NCBI GenBank assembly: GCA_011526085.1
Contig: WYBC01000030.1
Span: forward strand, 62,001-126,000
Source: Lysobacter sp.
GTDB lineage: Bacteria > Pseudomonadota > Gammaproteobacteria > Xanthomonadales > Xanthomonadaceae
Length of the DNA stretch: 64,000 nucleotides
Direction: 5' to 3'
This document shows positions 34,146-44,877 of this stretch, one piece after another (the stretch's first letter is position 1; the number at the start of each line of letters is the position of its first letter). A model generated the notes under the pieces. It worked only from the letters and a program-made list of their open reading frames with translations. It was not told where the DNA came from and did no database searches. The translations under genes were made by a program, and so were the position numbers.

Positions 34146-35372
34146 ATGACCACCCACCACTACGATGTCATCCAGGAAGCCGGCGCCGCGCCGATCAAGC
34201 TGTGGACCCGCGGGGTGCCGCTGGAGGACGAGGCACGCAAGCAGTTGCAGAACATCGCGAAGCTGCCTTTCATCCATCGCTGGATCGCGGTGATGCCCGA
34301 CGTGCATCTCGGCAAGGGCGCGACCGTGGGATCGGTGGTGCCGACCATCGGCGCCATCGTCCCGGCGGCGGTGGGCGTGGATATCGGCTGCGGCATGATC
34401 GCGGCGCGCACCACGTTGACCGCGAGCGATCTGCCCGACAATCTCGCCGACATCCGCAGCGCCATCGAGCGCGCCGTGCCGCACGGCCGCAGCCCCGCAC
34501 GCGGCGGACGCGACAAGGGCGCCTGGGACAGCGCGCCGGCGCTCGCGATCGAGGGCTGGTCGCAGCTGGTCGCCGATTTCGAGAAGATCTGCGAGCGCCA
34601 TCCGCGGTTGAAGAACACCAACAACCTCAAGCACCTCGGGACCCTCGGCACCGGCAACCACTTCATCGAGATCTGCCTCGACGAGGACCAGCGCGTCTGG
34701 TTCATGCTGCACTCCGGTTCGCGCGGCGTCGGTAACGCCATCGGCAGCCATTTCATCGAACTGGCCAAGCAGGAAATGCGCCGCTGGATGATCAATCTGC
34801 CGGACCAGGATCTCGCGTATCTTCCGGAAGGCAGCGCGCACTATGCCGACTACGTCTTCGCGGTGAATTGGGCGCAGCGCTACGCGCGCATGAACCGCGA
34901 GATCATGATGCGGCACGTGGTGGAGGCGGTGCGCAAGGCGATTCCGAAGCCGTTCGAGGCCCAGGCCGAAGCGGTGAACTGCCACCACAACTACGTGCAG
35001 ATGGAGCACCACTTCGGCAAGAACGTGCACGTCACCCGCAAGGGCGCCGTGAGCGCGCGCAAGGGCGAGCTTGGGATCATTCCGGGCAGCATGGGTGCGA
35101 AGAGCTTCATCGTGCGCGGGCTCGGCAACGAGGACAGCTTCTGCAGCTGCAGCCACGGCGCCGGCCGGGTGATGAGCCGTACCCAGGCGAAGAAGCTGAT
35201 CAGCCTGGACGATCACATCGCCGCGACCGCCCACGTCGAATGCCGCAAGGATGCCGACGTGGTCGACGAGTCGCCCGCGGCGTACAAGTCCATCGACGCG
35301 GTGATGGCGGCGCAACAGGATCTCGTCGAGATCGTGCACACCCTGCGTCAGGTCGTGTGCGTCAAGGGTTGA
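34146..35372 (+). CDS. rtcB: RNA-splicing ligase RtcB
   Basis: 408 residues. GTP- and Mn-dependent ligase joining 2',3'-cyclic phosphate (or 3'-phosphate) to 5'-OH RNA. Metal and guanylylation residues are in place: MPDVHLGKGATVG, VGVDIGCGM (cysteine metal ligand), GTLGTGNHFIE, CHHNYV, PGSMGAKSFIV, and the nucleophile histidine in CSCSHGAGR. An ATG 15 bp upstream in frame (34131) is an alternative start. Confidence 0.97.
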   Translation: MTTHHYDVIQEAGAAPIKLWTRGVPLEDEARKQLQNIAKLPFIHRWIAVMPDVHLGKGATVGSVVPTIGAIVPAAVGVDIGCGMIAARTTLTASDLPDNLADIRSAIERAVPHGRSPARGGRDKGAWDSAPALAIEGWSQLVADFEKICERHPRLKNTNNLKHLGTLGTGNHFIEICLDEDQRVWFMLHSGSRGVGNAIGSHFIELAKQEMRRWMINLPDQDLAYLPEGSAHYADYVFAVNWAQRYARMNREIMMRHVVEAVRKAIPKPFEAQAEAVNCHHNYVQMEHHFGKNVHVTRKGAVSARKGELGIIPGSMGAKSFIVRGLGNEDSFCSCSHGAGRVMSRTQAKKLISLDDHIAATAHVECRKDADVVDESPAAYKSIDAVMAAQQDLVEIVHTLRQVVCVKG

Positions 35373-35972
35373 ATGACCGTGGTCTCGATGAACAAGGCGA
35401 GTATCTATACGATCTCATTCGAATTCGCGTCTTCCGTGGAAACGAATGATGACCAGGTCCTCGTCATGCTTGATGGGCGTTGCTTGATCGGTGGGGCCGG
35501 ATCAAATCGGATCGGCATCGATCCGCCCGCGTTTTTCGGTCAGCGATCGTTGATGGAAGGTGGCGAGCTGTTGATTGGTCGCTGCGGCTGTGGGGCCATC
35601 GGTTGCGACGATGAGCGTATGCGAGTTGAGTTGGCCAGCGACAGCGTTATCTGGCGGGATCGACATGGAAGATCGCATGTCTTTGATCGAATTCAGTACA
35701 TGCATGCCATCGCAGAAGCAACATCTTCGACGCAATGGGAATCAGCACAGAGACGTGCCGAGCGCCTCGTTTCCCAGCTCGATTTTTCTCCACTGGAGGA
35801 AGCGGGCTACCATTTCGAATGGGCATCGGCACGAATCGGTTACGGCAAGATTGTCCTGTCGTTCGGAAACGGGGGTACACAGAGGATTTTCGAGATTGGC
35901 TGTGATCCGGATGACCCGGACGACGCAGTGAGAAACGTTCGACGCTGGATTGCTGAGTTCAGAGCGCAATAA
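35373..35972 (+). CDS. Unknown protein between rtcB and rtcA
   Basis: 199 residues, start directly abutting the rtcB stop (an internal ATG at 35388 is the alternative). Base composition is clearly lower in G+C than rtcB and rtcA. No signal peptide or membrane helix. Visible features: a central Cys cluster, GRCGCGAIGCDDERM, and several strand-like segments (SFEFASSV, YHFEWASARIGYGKIVLSF). I do not recognise the family. Position suggests cotranscription with the RtcR regulon; a recent insertion into the operon is plausible from its composition. Confidence 0.8.
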   Translation: MTVVSMNKASIYTISFEFASSVETNDDQVLVMLDGRCLIGGAGSNRIGIDPPAFFGQRSLMEGGELLIGRCGCGAIGCDDERMRVELASDSVIWRDRHGRSHVFDRIQYMHAIAEATSSTQWESAQRRAERLVSQLDFSPLEEAGYHFEWASARIGYGKIVLSFGNGGTQRIFEIGCDPDDPDDAVRNVRRWIAEFRAQ

Positions 35973-36037
35973 ATTTCGAAATCGATCTGGGAAAATACGG
36001 TAATCCGCGACTTTTAATAGACAGCAAGAAGCAAAAC

Positions 36038-37054
36038 ATGGACATGATCGAAATCGACGGCTCGGCCGGCGGCGGGCAGTTGCTGCGCACCGCGCTGAGC
36101 CTCGCCCTGTGCACCGGCACGGGTTTCACCATGCAGAAGATCCGGGCGAAGCGTTCGAAGCCCGGGCTGATGCGCCAGCATCTGACCGCGGTGAACGCCG
36201 CCGCGACGATCGGCAATGCCTACGTCGAAGGTGCGGAACTCGGCGCGACGACGCTGCGTTTCGAGCCCGGCGTCGTCGTGCCCGGCGATTATCGCTTCGC
36301 CACCGGCAGCGCCGGTTCGGCGACGCTGGTGCTGCAGACCGTGCTGCCGCCGCTGTGGCGCTGCGATGCGCCGTCGCGCCTGCGCCTGGAAGGCGGCACC
36401 CACAATCCGCTCGCGCCGAGCGCGGATTTCATCGCCGACACCTATCTGCCGTCGCTGGCGAAGTTCGGCATCGACGCCGGGATCGTGCTCGAACGCCCGG
36501 GCTTCTTCCCGGCCGGTGGCGGCATCCTGCATGCCACCGTCGCACCAGCGCCGGTGTTGCGGCATGCCGAGTTCATCGAGCGTGGCGCGCTGCAGTCCAT
36601 CGACGCGGTCGCGATGGTGTCCGGTCTCGCGTCGGGCATCGGCGAGCGTGAACTGCAGGCGGTGGCCAAGCGCCTGCACCTGCAGTCGAATGCGCTGCAT
36701 CTGCGCGAGGTGCGTCCGTCGCTGGGCCCGGGCAACGCGCTGCTGGTGCGGGTGCGGCATGCGCAGCATGCCGAGACCTTCACCGGTCACGGCGAGCGCG
36801 GGCTGTCCGCGGAAAAGGTGGCCGACCGGCTCGCCGACGAAGCGAAGGCCTATGTGCGCGGCAGCGCCTGCGTCGGCGAGCATCTCTCCGACCAGTTGCT
36901 GCTGCCGATGGCGCTCGCCGGTTCGGGCGCGTTCGTGGTCGCCGCGATCAGCGATCACCTGCAGAGCAATGCGCGCCTGATCGAGAAGTTCCTGCCGGTC
37001 GAGATCGACTGGGCCGAAACCGCGGGCGGCTGGCGGGTGACGGTCGCGTCCTGA
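36038..37054 (+). CDS. rtcA: RNA 3'-terminal phosphate cyclase
   Basis: 338 residues. Converts RNA 3'-phosphate to 2',3'-cyclic phosphate, making RtcB substrates. Signatures: IDGSAGGGQLLRTALSLALCTG at the start (quoted in part), RAKRSKPGLMRQHL, GGGILHATV, and the adenylylated histidine in GEHLSDQLLLPMAL. Separated from the upstream gene by 65 bp of AT-rich DNA. Convergent with kdpE, 9 bp apart. Confidence 0.96.
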   Translation: MDMIEIDGSAGGGQLLRTALSLALCTGTGFTMQKIRAKRSKPGLMRQHLTAVNAAATIGNAYVEGAELGATTLRFEPGVVVPGDYRFATGSAGSATLVLQTVLPPLWRCDAPSRLRLEGGTHNPLAPSADFIADTYLPSLAKFGIDAGIVLERPGFFPAGGGILHATVAPAPVLRHAEFIERGALQSIDAVAMVSGLASGIGERELQAVAKRLHLQSNALHLREVRPSLGPGNALLVRVRHAQHAETFTGHGERGLSAEKVADRLADEAKAYVRGSACVGEHLSDQLLLPMALAGSGAFVVAAISDHLQSNARLIEKFLPVEIDWAETAGGWRVTVAS

Positions 37055-37063
37055 GCCGACCGC

Positions 37064-37765
37064 TCAGGCGCGCGCGTCGCGCAGGCGCAGGCCGACGCCC
37101 GGTTCGGTGACGATCCAGCGCGGCGCGGCGGCATCGTCGCCGAGCTTGTGCCGCAGTTTCGCGACGAGGATCCGCAGGTAGTGGGTGTCGTCCTCATGGG
37201 TCGGCCCCCACACTTCGCGCAGCAGTTGCGGCTGGGTCACCACCCGGCCCGCGTTGCGCGCGAGCAGCGCGAGCAGCGTGAATTCCTTGCGCGTCAGGGC
37301 GACATCGCGACCGTCGGCCTGCACTTCGCGGCGTGCGAGATCCACGACCAGCCCGTCCAGCGCGTACACCGGCGCGTCGTGCTCGATGCCCGCGGCGCCC
37401 ATGCGCAGCAGCGCGCGGATGCGTGCCATCAGTTCCTGGATGCCGAAGGGCTTGGTGACGTAATCGTTCGCGCCGCCATCGAGCGCGGCGACCTTCTCGC
37501 GTTCATCGGCGCGCACGGTGAGCATGATCACCGGCACGTGCGACCACTGCCGCAACTCGCGCAGCACCGCATGGCCGTCGCGATCGGGCAGACCGATGTC
37601 GAGGATCACCAGATCCGCGCCCTGCGTCGCCAGCGCGGCGAGCCCCGCTTCACCGGTCTCCGCCTGGACCACGACATAGCCCTGCGCACGCAGGCTGATC
37701 TCGAGGAATTTCCGGATCTGCGGCTCGTCGTCGACGATCAGGATGCGGGCGGGGAGCGGGCTCAT
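37064..37765 (-). CDS. kdpE: KdpE response regulator
   Basis: 233 residues, OmpR family. Receiver domain with RILIVDDEPQIRKFLE, phospho-acceptor D in LVILDIGLPDRDG and K in NDYVTKPFG; winged-helix output ending in THYLRILVAKLRHKLGDD and a GLRLRD wing. Activates kdpFABC on potassium limitation. The ATG at 37765 is chosen because the upstream in-frame residues are Pro/Arg-rich and antisense-like. Last gene of the kdp operon, 10 bp after kdpD. Confidence 0.95.
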   Translation of the reverse strand: MSPLPARILIVDDEPQIRKFLEISLRAQGYVVVQAETGEAGLAALATQGADLVILDIGLPDRDGHAVLRELRQWSHVPVIMLTVRADEREKVAALDGGANDYVTKPFGIQELMARIRALLRMGAAGIEHDAPVYALDGLVVDLARREVQADGRDVALTRKEFTLLALLARNAGRVVTQPQLLREVWGPTHEDDTHYLRILVAKLRHKLGDDAAAPRWIVTEPGVGLRLRDARA

Positions 37766-37775
37766 GCGGAGGCGG

Positions 37776-40457
37776 TCATGCGGGGGCGGGCGGCGGTTGC
37801 AGTCTCGGCAGGGTAATGCGGATGGTGGTTCCGCGGCCATGCGCGCCGGGCAGGGCTTCGACGCTGCCGCCGTGGGCGCCGATCATGCCCTGGCAGATCG
37901 TCAGCCCCAGGCCGGTGCCCTCGCGCCCGCGGTCGCCGCGCTCGACGCTGTAGAACATGTCGAAGATCCGCCTGCGTTCGTCTTCCGGAATGCCCGGGCC
38001 GCTGTCGGTCACGTCGATGCGCAGCGCGCCCTGCGCATCGTCGCCGGCTTCGATCGTCACCGGGCTGTCCGGCGGCGAGAATTTCGCCGCGTTCTCGATC
38101 ACGTTGAACAGCGCCTGTTCGACCAGCGCCGGATGCACCCACAGCGGCGCCAGATCGTCGGCGATCCGCGATTCGCAGATCGCCCGCGGCTGATAGCGGC
38201 GCAGGCGGCCGACCGCCGAGCCGATCAGTTCGTCCACGCCGATCCAGTCGCGATTCAACGACAGCCCGCCATGACCCAAGCGGGTCATGTCCAGCAGATT
38301 CTGGATGTAGCGGTCGAGACGTTCGCCTTCGATCCGGATCGTGTCGAGCAGGTCGGCGCGGTCCTTGCCGTCCATGCGTTCGCCGTAATGCTCCAGGCTC
38401 GACGCGGCGCCGATGATCGACGCCAGCGGCGAGCGCAGGTCGTGCGAGACCGACGACAGCAGCGCGGAACGCAGTCGCTCGGTCTCGCCGGCGACGCGCG
38501 CGTCCTCCAGATCGGACACCAGCCGCGTGCGCAGCATCGCCTGGGCGATGTCGTCGATCATCGCTTCGGCCAGCCGACGCTGTTCGGCGGTCAGCCGGAC
38601 CATGCCGGGCACGAAGCGCAACCCGACCAGGCCCAGCGTGCGCGCGTTGCCGAGCAGCGGCAGGCACCACCAGTCCACGCTCGACAGCGTGTCGGTGTAG
38701 CGTCCGGCGGGCTGGCCGTGGCGCAGCACCCAGTCCGCGGCGGCGCTGGCCTTCTGGTCGATGCCGGTGGCGGCGTCGGGCGTCAGCGGCCCGGTGCCGA
38801 GATGGACCACGACATCCGCGTCCAGCGCGCGGCGCAGGGCCACGCGCGCGGCCTGCGCGACCTGCTGCGGATCGGCGGCGCTGGCGAGATCACGGCCGAG
38901 CGCCTGCAGCGCGGTCGCGTGCGCGTTCGCGGCGCGCAGCGCGAGCACCTGCGCCCGCAGCTTCGCCGCCAGACGCCCGGCCAGCAGCGCCGCGCCCAGG
39001 AACAGCAGCACCGTGGTCACGCCTTTCTGCGCGCTGATGTAGAACGTGAAGCGCGGCGCGATGAAGAAGAAGTTGTAGGCGAGGAAACACAGCACCGCCG
39101 CCAGGATCGCGGCGGCCATTCGGGTGCGCGTCGCGACCACCAGCACCGCGACGATGAAGATCATCGACAGATCGCCGAGGCCGAGCCAGCGCTCCGCGAC
39201 GCCGGCCGCGACGATCGCCAGTGCCGAACACAGCACCGCGAAACCGAGATCGCCGGCGCGCAGGGTGTCGCGGGTGTCGGCGAACGAACGTCGCGCCTGC
39301 GCCCGCGCCTCGGGTGGACTGACGATGGTCAGCTCGTAGTGCGCGCCGCGTTGAAGCAACTGTTGGGTGATGGTGCGATTGAGCATGCGCGCGAGCGGCC
39401 GTTCGCGGGTGCGGCCGACGATGATCGACGAGGCGCCGATCCGCGACGCATGGTCGAGCAGCGCATCGACCACGCCGGAGCCGTGCAGCAGTTCCGCGCC
39501 GCCGCCGAGCCGGCGCGCCAGCGCGAACGCGCGCTCGATTTCCTGCTGCACGTCCGCAGTGGATGCTCCGGTCTGCACGCTGACTACGGCCCATGGCGCG
39601 TCGCGCCGTTCCGCGATCCGGCGCGCGATCCGGACCAGATACTCCGACTGGCCGCGGCCGTCGATCGCCACCAGCACCTGCCGGCGCAGGTTCAAGGCGC
39701 GCTCGCCATGCGCGGTGCGGACCTCGCGCAGATCGCTGTCGACCCGGTCCGCCGCGGTCTGCATCGCCAGTTCGCGCAGCGCCGCGAGATTGCCGGGCAC
39801 GAAGAACGACTGCAGCGCCTGCGTCGCGTGATCGGGCAGGTAGACCTTGCCCTGGCGCAGGCGTTCGATCAGCTCGTCCGGCGGCAGGTCCACCAGCACG
39901 ATGTCGCGCAGCCGGTCGAACACCGAATCGGGCACGGTCTCGTTGACGCGCACGCCGGTGATCCGGTGGACCACGTCGTTGAGGCTTTCCAGGTGCTGGA
40001 TGTTGATCGTGGTGTGGACGTCGATGCCCGCGTCCAGCAGTTCCATCACGTCCTGCCAGCGTCGCTCGTGGCGGCTGCCGGGCGCGTTGCGGTGCGCCAG
40101 CTCGTCGACCAGCGCCACCTGCGGGCGGCGCGCCAGCAGCGCGTCGAGGTCGAGCTCGTCGAGCGTGCGCTCGCGATAGGTCGTGGTCCGGCGCGGCAGC
40201 ACGTCGAGCCCTTCCAGCATCGCCGCGGTGTCGGCGCGGCCGTGCGTCTCCACCAGCCCCACCACCACGTCGATGCCGCGCTGTTTCAGTTCGCGCGCGC
40301 GCGACAGCATCGCGAAGGTCTTGCCGACGCCGGGCGCCGCGCCGAGGAACACGGTCAGGTGCCCGCCGCGCTGGCGCTTGAGTTCGCCGATCAGGGCGTC
40401 GGCCTGCTGCCGACGCTGCGTCGCGCTGCGGGCGTCAGTCATGGCGTCGTCGTTCAT
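37776..40457 (-). CDS. kdpD: KdpD sensor histidine kinase
   Basis: 893 residues. N-terminal KdpD domain with Walker A LGAAPGVGKTFAM and VDELAHRNAPGSRHERRWQD, then a universal-stress-type domain, four membrane helices (about residues 405-510), a GAF-like region, and the kinase core: phospho-histidine in SSVSHDLRSPLASI, N box NVIENAAKFS, G boxes DSGPGIP and GTGLGL. Senses K+ and osmotic state and controls KdpE. A second ATG lies 15 bp into the gene. Confidence 0.96.
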   Translation of the reverse strand: MNDDAMTDARSATQRRQQADALIGELKRQRGGHLTVFLGAAPGVGKTFAMLSRARELKQRGIDVVVGLVETHGRADTAAMLEGLDVLPRRTTTYRERTLDELDLDALLARRPQVALVDELAHRNAPGSRHERRWQDVMELLDAGIDVHTTINIQHLESLNDVVHRITGVRVNETVPDSVFDRLRDIVLVDLPPDELIERLRQGKVYLPDHATQALQSFFVPGNLAALRELAMQTAADRVDSDLREVRTAHGERALNLRRQVLVAIDGRGQSEYLVRIARRIAERRDAPWAVVSVQTGASTADVQQEIERAFALARRLGGGAELLHGSGVVDALLDHASRIGASSIIVGRTRERPLARMLNRTITQQLLQRGAHYELTIVSPPEARAQARRSFADTRDTLRAGDLGFAVLCSALAIVAAGVAERWLGLGDLSMIFIVAVLVVATRTRMAAAILAAVLCFLAYNFFFIAPRFTFYISAQKGVTTVLLFLGAALLAGRLAAKLRAQVLALRAANAHATALQALGRDLASAADPQQVAQAARVALRRALDADVVVHLGTGPLTPDAATGIDQKASAAADWVLRHGQPAGRYTDTLSSVDWWCLPLLGNARTLGLVGLRFVPGMVRLTAEQRRLAEAMIDDIAQAMLRTRLVSDLEDARVAGETERLRSALLSSVSHDLRSPLASIIGAASSLEHYGERMDGKDRADLLDTIRIEGERLDRYIQNLLDMTRLGHGGLSLNRDWIGVDELIGSAVGRLRRYQPRAICESRIADDLAPLWVHPALVEQALFNVIENAAKFSPPDSPVTIEAGDDAQGALRIDVTDSGPGIPEDERRRIFDMFYSVERGDRGREGTGLGLTICQGMIGAHGGSVEALPGAHGRGTTIRITLPRLQPPPAPA

Positions 40458-40478
40458 GTCGCCATTGTCGCGCGGTCG

Positions 40479-41093
40479 TCACGGCAGCGCATCCAGCGCC
40501 AGGTTCAGCGCCACCACGTTCACCCGCGGCTGGCCGAGGACACCGAATTGCGGCGCCTCGGTGGCGCGGTCCACCAGCACCGCGACCGCGCGCTCGGGCA
40601 CGCCGCGGGCCTTCGCGACCCGCGCGATCTGTACCCGTGCCGCGTCCGGCGAAAGGTGCGGATCCAGGCCGCTGCCGGAGCGCGTCGCGAGATCCGGCGG
40701 GACATCGGCCCGTGCGACGCCTTCGCGCGCGGCGATGGCCGCGACGGCGGCGTCGACGGTTTCCATGAGTTCGGGATTGGTCAACGCCTGATTGCTGCCG
40801 GCCGCCGCCATCGGGTCATAGTTCGCCGCCGACGGACGCGAGCGGAAATAGCGCGCGTCGGCGAAGGGCTGGGCGACCCAGCGCGAGGCGACGGGTCTGC
40901 CGTCGCGAACGATCAGGCTGCCGGTGGACTGCTGCGGGAACAACAGTCCACCCAATGACGCGACGCTCGCCGAATACAGGAAACCGAAACCGGCCAGCGC
41001 GATCGCGGCCATGACCAGCGCCGGGCGCCAGGCGCCGCGGGCGATCAGGGCGTGCGAAGCGGTGTGGGAAGCGGCGTGTGAAGAGGTGTGCAT
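40479..41093 (-). CDS. kdpC: Potassium-transporting ATPase subunit KdpC
   Basis: 204 residues. One membrane helix (ALVMAAIALAGFGFLYSASVASLGGLLFP in part) and a periplasmic domain with GSLIVRDGRPVASRWVAQPF, YFRSRPSA, GSNQALTNPEL, ARSGSGLDPHLSP-like (here TRSGSGLDPHLSP) and VNVVALNLAL. Assembles with KdpA and KdpB. Its start follows the kdpB stop by one base. The extra His/Ser/Ala-rich N-terminal ~18 residues are unusual but harmless-looking. Confidence 0.95.
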   Translation of the reverse strand: MHTSSHAASHTASHALIARGAWRPALVMAAIALAGFGFLYSASVASLGGLLFPQQSTGSLIVRDGRPVASRWVAQPFADARYFRSRPSAANYDPMAAAGSNQALTNPELMETVDAAVAAIAAREGVARADVPPDLATRSGSGLDPHLSPDAARVQIARVAKARGVPERAVAVLVDRATEAPQFGVLGQPRVNVVALNLALDALP

Positions 41094-41094
41094 G

Positions 41095-43152
41095 TCAGCC
41101 TCCGAATGCGGAGAGGATCAGATCGATCAGCTTGATCGCGACGAACGGCAGCAGCATGCCGCCGACGCCGTACAGCAGCATGTTCCGGCGCAGCAGCGAC
41201 ACCGCGGATGCCGGGCGGAAGCGCACGCCCTTCAGCGCCAGCGGGATCAGTGCGGGAATGATCAGCGCGTTGAAGATCAGCGCCGACAGCACCGCGCTGC
41301 GCGGGCTCGACAGCTGCATCACGTTCAGCGCCGCCATCTGCGGGATGGCCGCGGCGAACATCGCCGGCAGGATCGCGAAGTACTTCGAGACATCGTTCGC
41401 CAGCGAGAATGTGGTCAGCGCGCCGCGGGTGATCAACTGCTGCTTGCCGACCTCGACCACCGCCAGCAGTTTCGCCGGATCGCTGTCGAGATCGACCATG
41501 TTGCCGGCTTCCTTCGCGGCCTGGGTGCCCGAATTCATCGCCAGGCCCACGTCGGCCTGCGCCAGCGCCGGGGCATCGTTGGTGCCGTCGCCGACCATCG
41601 CCACCAGCCGTCCTGCGGCCTGTTCCTCACGGATGCGCGCCAGCTTGTCTTCGGGCCGCGCTTCGGCGATGTAATCGTCGACACCGGCCTCGGCTGCGAT
41701 GGCGGCGGCGGTCAGCGGGTTGTCGCCGGTGATCATCACCGTGCGCACGCCCATCTCGCGCAGCCGCGCGAAGCGTTCCTTCACGCCGTGCTTCACCACG
41801 TCCGACAGTTCGATCACGCCGAGCACGTACGCGCTCTCGGCGACCACCAGCGGGGTGGCGCCGCTGCGGGCGATCTGTTCGACCCGCGCGCCGAGTTCCA
41901 CCGGCACGCTGCCGCCGAGCGCGTCCACGTGGCGCGCGATGGCGTCGCCTGCGCCCTTGCGGATGCTGCGCGCGAGCGTGCCTTCGCCGGCCGGCAGATC
42001 CACGCCGGACATCCGCGTCTGCGCGCTGAACTGCACGTAGCGCGCGTGTTCGGGATCGACGAGGGTCGCGCCCTGCGCGAGCGCCAGCTTCACCACCGAC
42101 TTGCCTTCGGGCGTCGGGTCCGCCAGCGACGCCAGCATCGCCGCATCGCGCAGCTGTTCGGCGGAAATCCCGCTCAACGCGTAGAACCGCGTCGCCTGGC
42201 GGTCGCCGTGGGTGATCGTGCCGGTCTTGTCGAGCAGCAGCACGTCCACGTCGCCCGCGATCTCCACCGCCTTGCCGGATTTCGCCAGCACGTTCGCCGA
42301 CAGCGCGCGGTTCATGCCGGCGATGCCGATCGCCGGCAGCAGGCCGCCGATGGTAGTCGGAATCAGGCACACCAGCAGCGCGATCAGCAGCAGCGGATCG
42401 AGCGTGGCGCCGACGAAACCGGCGATGAAGGGCAGCGAGGCGACGACGATCAGGAAGGTGAGCGTCATCGCCGCCAGCAGCATCGTCAGCGCGATCTCGT
42501 TCGGGGTCTTCTGCCGGTTGGCGCCTTCCACCAGCGCGATCATGCGATCGAGGAAGCTGCCGCCGGGTTCGGCGCTCACCGCGATCACGATTTCGTCCGA
42601 CAACACCTTGGTGCCGCCGATCACGCTGCTGCGGTCGGTGCCGGCCTCGCGCAGCACCGGCGCGGATTCGCCGGTGACCGCGGCTTCGTTCACCGTCGCC
42701 AGGCCTTTCACGATCTCGCCGTCGGCGGGAACGAGTTCGCCCGCGGACACGATGACGGTGTCGCCTTTGCGCAGCTGCGTGGCGGGCACGCGGGTTTCAT
42801 GGCCGTCCTCGTCGAGGCGACGTGCGACCAGATCCCGGCGCGCAGCGCGCAGCGATGCCGCCTGGCCGCGGCCGCGGGCTTCGGCGACGGCCTCGGCGAA
42901 ATTGCCGAACAGCACCGTGATCAGCAGGATCGCGGCGATCGCTAGACCGAAGCCGGGCGGCGCATGGCCGGCGAGCGTGATCAGCAGCGCGAGCAGCGTG
43001 CCGAGCAGCACGATCGCCATGACCGGGCTGCGCACGGCGTGCACGGGCGAGAGTTTGCGCACGGCGTCGATGCAGGCGGCGCGCAGGGCGGCGCGGTCGA
43101 GGCCGGCGATGCTGGCGCGCCGTTGCGCACCGGATGCGGTGGTGGGTTGCAT
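41095..43152 (-). CDS. kdpB: Potassium-transporting ATPase ATP-binding subunit KdpB
   Basis: 685 residues. P-type ATPase. Phosphorylated aspartate in [13 protein letters not shown], actuator TGES (VTGESAPVL), nucleotide-domain and hinge motif [28 protein letters not shown], and the membrane CLIPTTIGG segment. Powers K+ uptake through KdpA. Confidence 0.98.
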   Translation of the reverse strand: MQPTTASGAQRRASIAGLDRAALRAACIDAVRKLSPVHAVRSPVMAIVLLGTLLALLITLAGHAPPGFGLAIAAILLITVLFGNFAEAVAEARGRGQAASLRAARRDLVARRLDEDGHETRVPATQLRKGDTVIVSAGELVPADGEIVKGLATVNEAAVTGESAPVLREAGTDRSSVIGGTKVLSDEIVIAVSAEPGGSFLDRMIALVEGANRQKTPNEIALTMLLAAMTLTFLIVVASLPFIAGFVGATLDPLLLIALLVCLIPTTIGGLLPAIGIAGMNRALSANVLAKSGKAVEIAGDVDVLLLDKTGTITHGDRQATRFYALSGISAEQLRDAAMLASLADPTPEGKSVVKLALAQGATLVDPEHARYVQFSAQTRMSGVDLPAGEGTLARSIRKGAGDAIARHVDALGGSVPVELGARVEQIARSGATPLVVAESAYVLGVIELSDVVKHGVKERFARLREMGVRTVMITGDNPLTAAAIAAEAGVDDYIAEARPEDKLARIREEQAAGRLVAMVGDGTNDAPALAQADVGLAMNSGTQAAKEAGNMVDLDSDPAKLLAVVEVGKQQLITRGALTTFSLANDVSKYFAILPAMFAAAIPQMAALNVMQLSSPRSAVLSALIFNALIIPALIPLALKGVRFRPASAVSLLRRNMLLYGVGGMLLPFVAIKLIDLILSAFGG

Positions 43153-43159
43153 GGGAACC

Positions 43160-44869
43160 TCAGCGCGACAGGAGCTGCAGGTGATCGGCGATCGGGCCGA
43201 GCACCAGCGCAGGCATGAATTGCAGGATGGTCAGGATCACGACGATCGAGACTAGGGTGAGGGCGAAGGTCGGCGTCTCCACGCGCAGCGTGCCGGCGCC
43301 TTCGGGCGCGACGCGCTTCTTCGCCAGCAGGCCGGCGATCGCCAGCGGTACCAGCAGCGCCGGGAAGCGGCCGAGCGCCAGCACCAGCGATGCGGTGGTG
43401 TTCCACCACACGGTGTTGTCGCCCAGCCCTTCGAAGCCGGAACCGTTGTTCGCGAACGCCGAGGCGTATTCGTAGAAGACCTGCGAAATACCGTGGAAGC
43501 CCGGATTGGAGTTGCCGGTGAGCGCGGGCATCGCCAGCGTCGCCGCGGTGAAGCCGAGCAGGGCCAGCGGCTGCAGCAGTATCAGCAGCGCGAGCAGGCG
43601 CACTTCCGGCGCTTCGATCTTGCGCCCGAACAACTCCGGCGTGCGCCCGGTCATCAGCCCGGCGAGGAACACCGCCAGCAGCAGGTAGACGATGAACTGC
43701 AGCGCACCGCAGCCGATGCCGCCCCAGATCGCGTTCACCAGCATGTTCGCGATCTCGACGCCGCCGGTGAGCGGCGCCATCGAGTCGTGCATGGCGTTCA
43801 CCGAACCGTTGGAGGTCTGCGTGGTCAACGCGCCCCACAGCGCCGAAGCGTCGACGCCGTTGCGCACTTCCTTGCCTTCCATCGACGCGACGGTTGCCCG
43901 CGCCGGGAGCGCATGCTCCGCGAGCATCGCCGCGCCGGTCGACAGCAGCGACATGCCCAGCATCGTCGCGAACACGAACGTGCCGAAGCGCCGGCGGCCG
44001 GTGAACGGGCCGACCATGCAGGCGATGGCGACCGGGATCAGGAGGATCGCCAGCGTCTGCAGCAGGTTCGAGAACGGCGTCGGATTTTCCAGCGCGACCG
44101 TGCTGTTCGGGCCGTACCAGCCCCCGCCGTTGGTGCCGAGCTGCTTCACCGCGACCATCGGTGCGACCGGGCCCACCGGGATGTGCTGCGTCGCCATGCC
44201 GGCGCTGGCGTCGATGGGGGTCACGTCGGCGCCGCGCGCGAGCGTGGACGGCACGCCCTGCGAGGCCAGCAGCAGCGACCACACCAGGCACAGCGGCAGC
44301 AGGATGCGCAGCGCGCCGCGGGTGACGTCGACCCAGAGGTTGCCGACATCGCGGTCGACGCCCTCGCGGATGTCGCCGTTCGACTGCAGCGCTTCACGTC
44401 CGCCGAACAGCCCGCGCAGGGTCGCGACCAGCACCGCCAGGCCGAACATCGGCGTGATCACCTGCAGGCCGACGATGCCGACCATCTGCGACAGATACGA
44501 CAGCTGCGCCTGGCCGGAATAATGCTGCTGGTTGGTGTTGGTGAGGAACGACACCATGGTGTGCAGCGCCAAATCCCAGGTCATGCCCGGGACCCGGTCC
44601 GGATTCAGCGGCAGCGCGCCCTGGGCCATGAACAGGCCCCAGACGACGAGTCCGAGCACGAGGTTCGCCAGCAGGAAGTGGATGGCGTAGCCGCGCCAGG
44701 TCATGCCGCCCTGCGCGCTCGCGCCGAGCAGCCGGTACACGACGCGCTCCAGCGGCAGGAACAGGTGGTCGCCGGGGGCGGGATCGCCGCGCATCACCCG
44801 CGACATGTACTGCCCCAGCGGCCAGCCCAGCGCGATGGCCAGCGCCATCACCAATACGAATTCGATCAT
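43160..44869 (-). CDS. kdpA: Potassium-transporting ATPase potassium-binding subunit KdpA
   Basis: 569 residues, about ten membrane helices. Selectivity-loop sequences of the four repeats are visible: [49 protein letters not shown] and [11 protein letters not shown] (each quoted within limits). Channel-like subunit that selects K+ for the KdpB pump. Confidence 0.98.
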   Translation of the reverse strand: MIEFVLVMALAIALGWPLGQYMSRVMRGDPAPGDHLFLPLERVVYRLLGASAQGGMTWRGYAIHFLLANLVLGLVVWGLFMAQGALPLNPDRVPGMTWDLALHTMVSFLTNTNQQHYSGQAQLSYLSQMVGIVGLQVITPMFGLAVLVATLRGLFGGREALQSNGDIREGVDRDVGNLWVDVTRGALRILLPLCLVWSLLLASQGVPSTLARGADVTPIDASAGMATQHIPVGPVAPMVAVKQLGTNGGGWYGPNSTVALENPTPFSNLLQTLAILLIPVAIACMVGPFTGRRRFGTFVFATMLGMSLLSTGAAMLAEHALPARATVASMEGKEVRNGVDASALWGALTTQTSNGSVNAMHDSMAPLTGGVEIANMLVNAIWGGIGCGALQFIVYLLLAVFLAGLMTGRTPELFGRKIEAPEVRLLALLILLQPLALLGFTAATLAMPALTGNSNPGFHGISQVFYEYASAFANNGSGFEGLGDNTVWWNTTASLVLALGRFPALLVPLAIAGLLAKKRVAPEGAGTLRVETPTFALTLVSIVVILTILQFMPALVLGPIADHLQLLSR

Positions 44870-44877
44870 GGCGGGCC

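Noticed and set aside
37743-40958. A long plus-strand frame antisense to kdpD
   Set aside because: Low-complexity Arg/Gln/Ala product opposite an intact kdpD; no ribosome site or domain.
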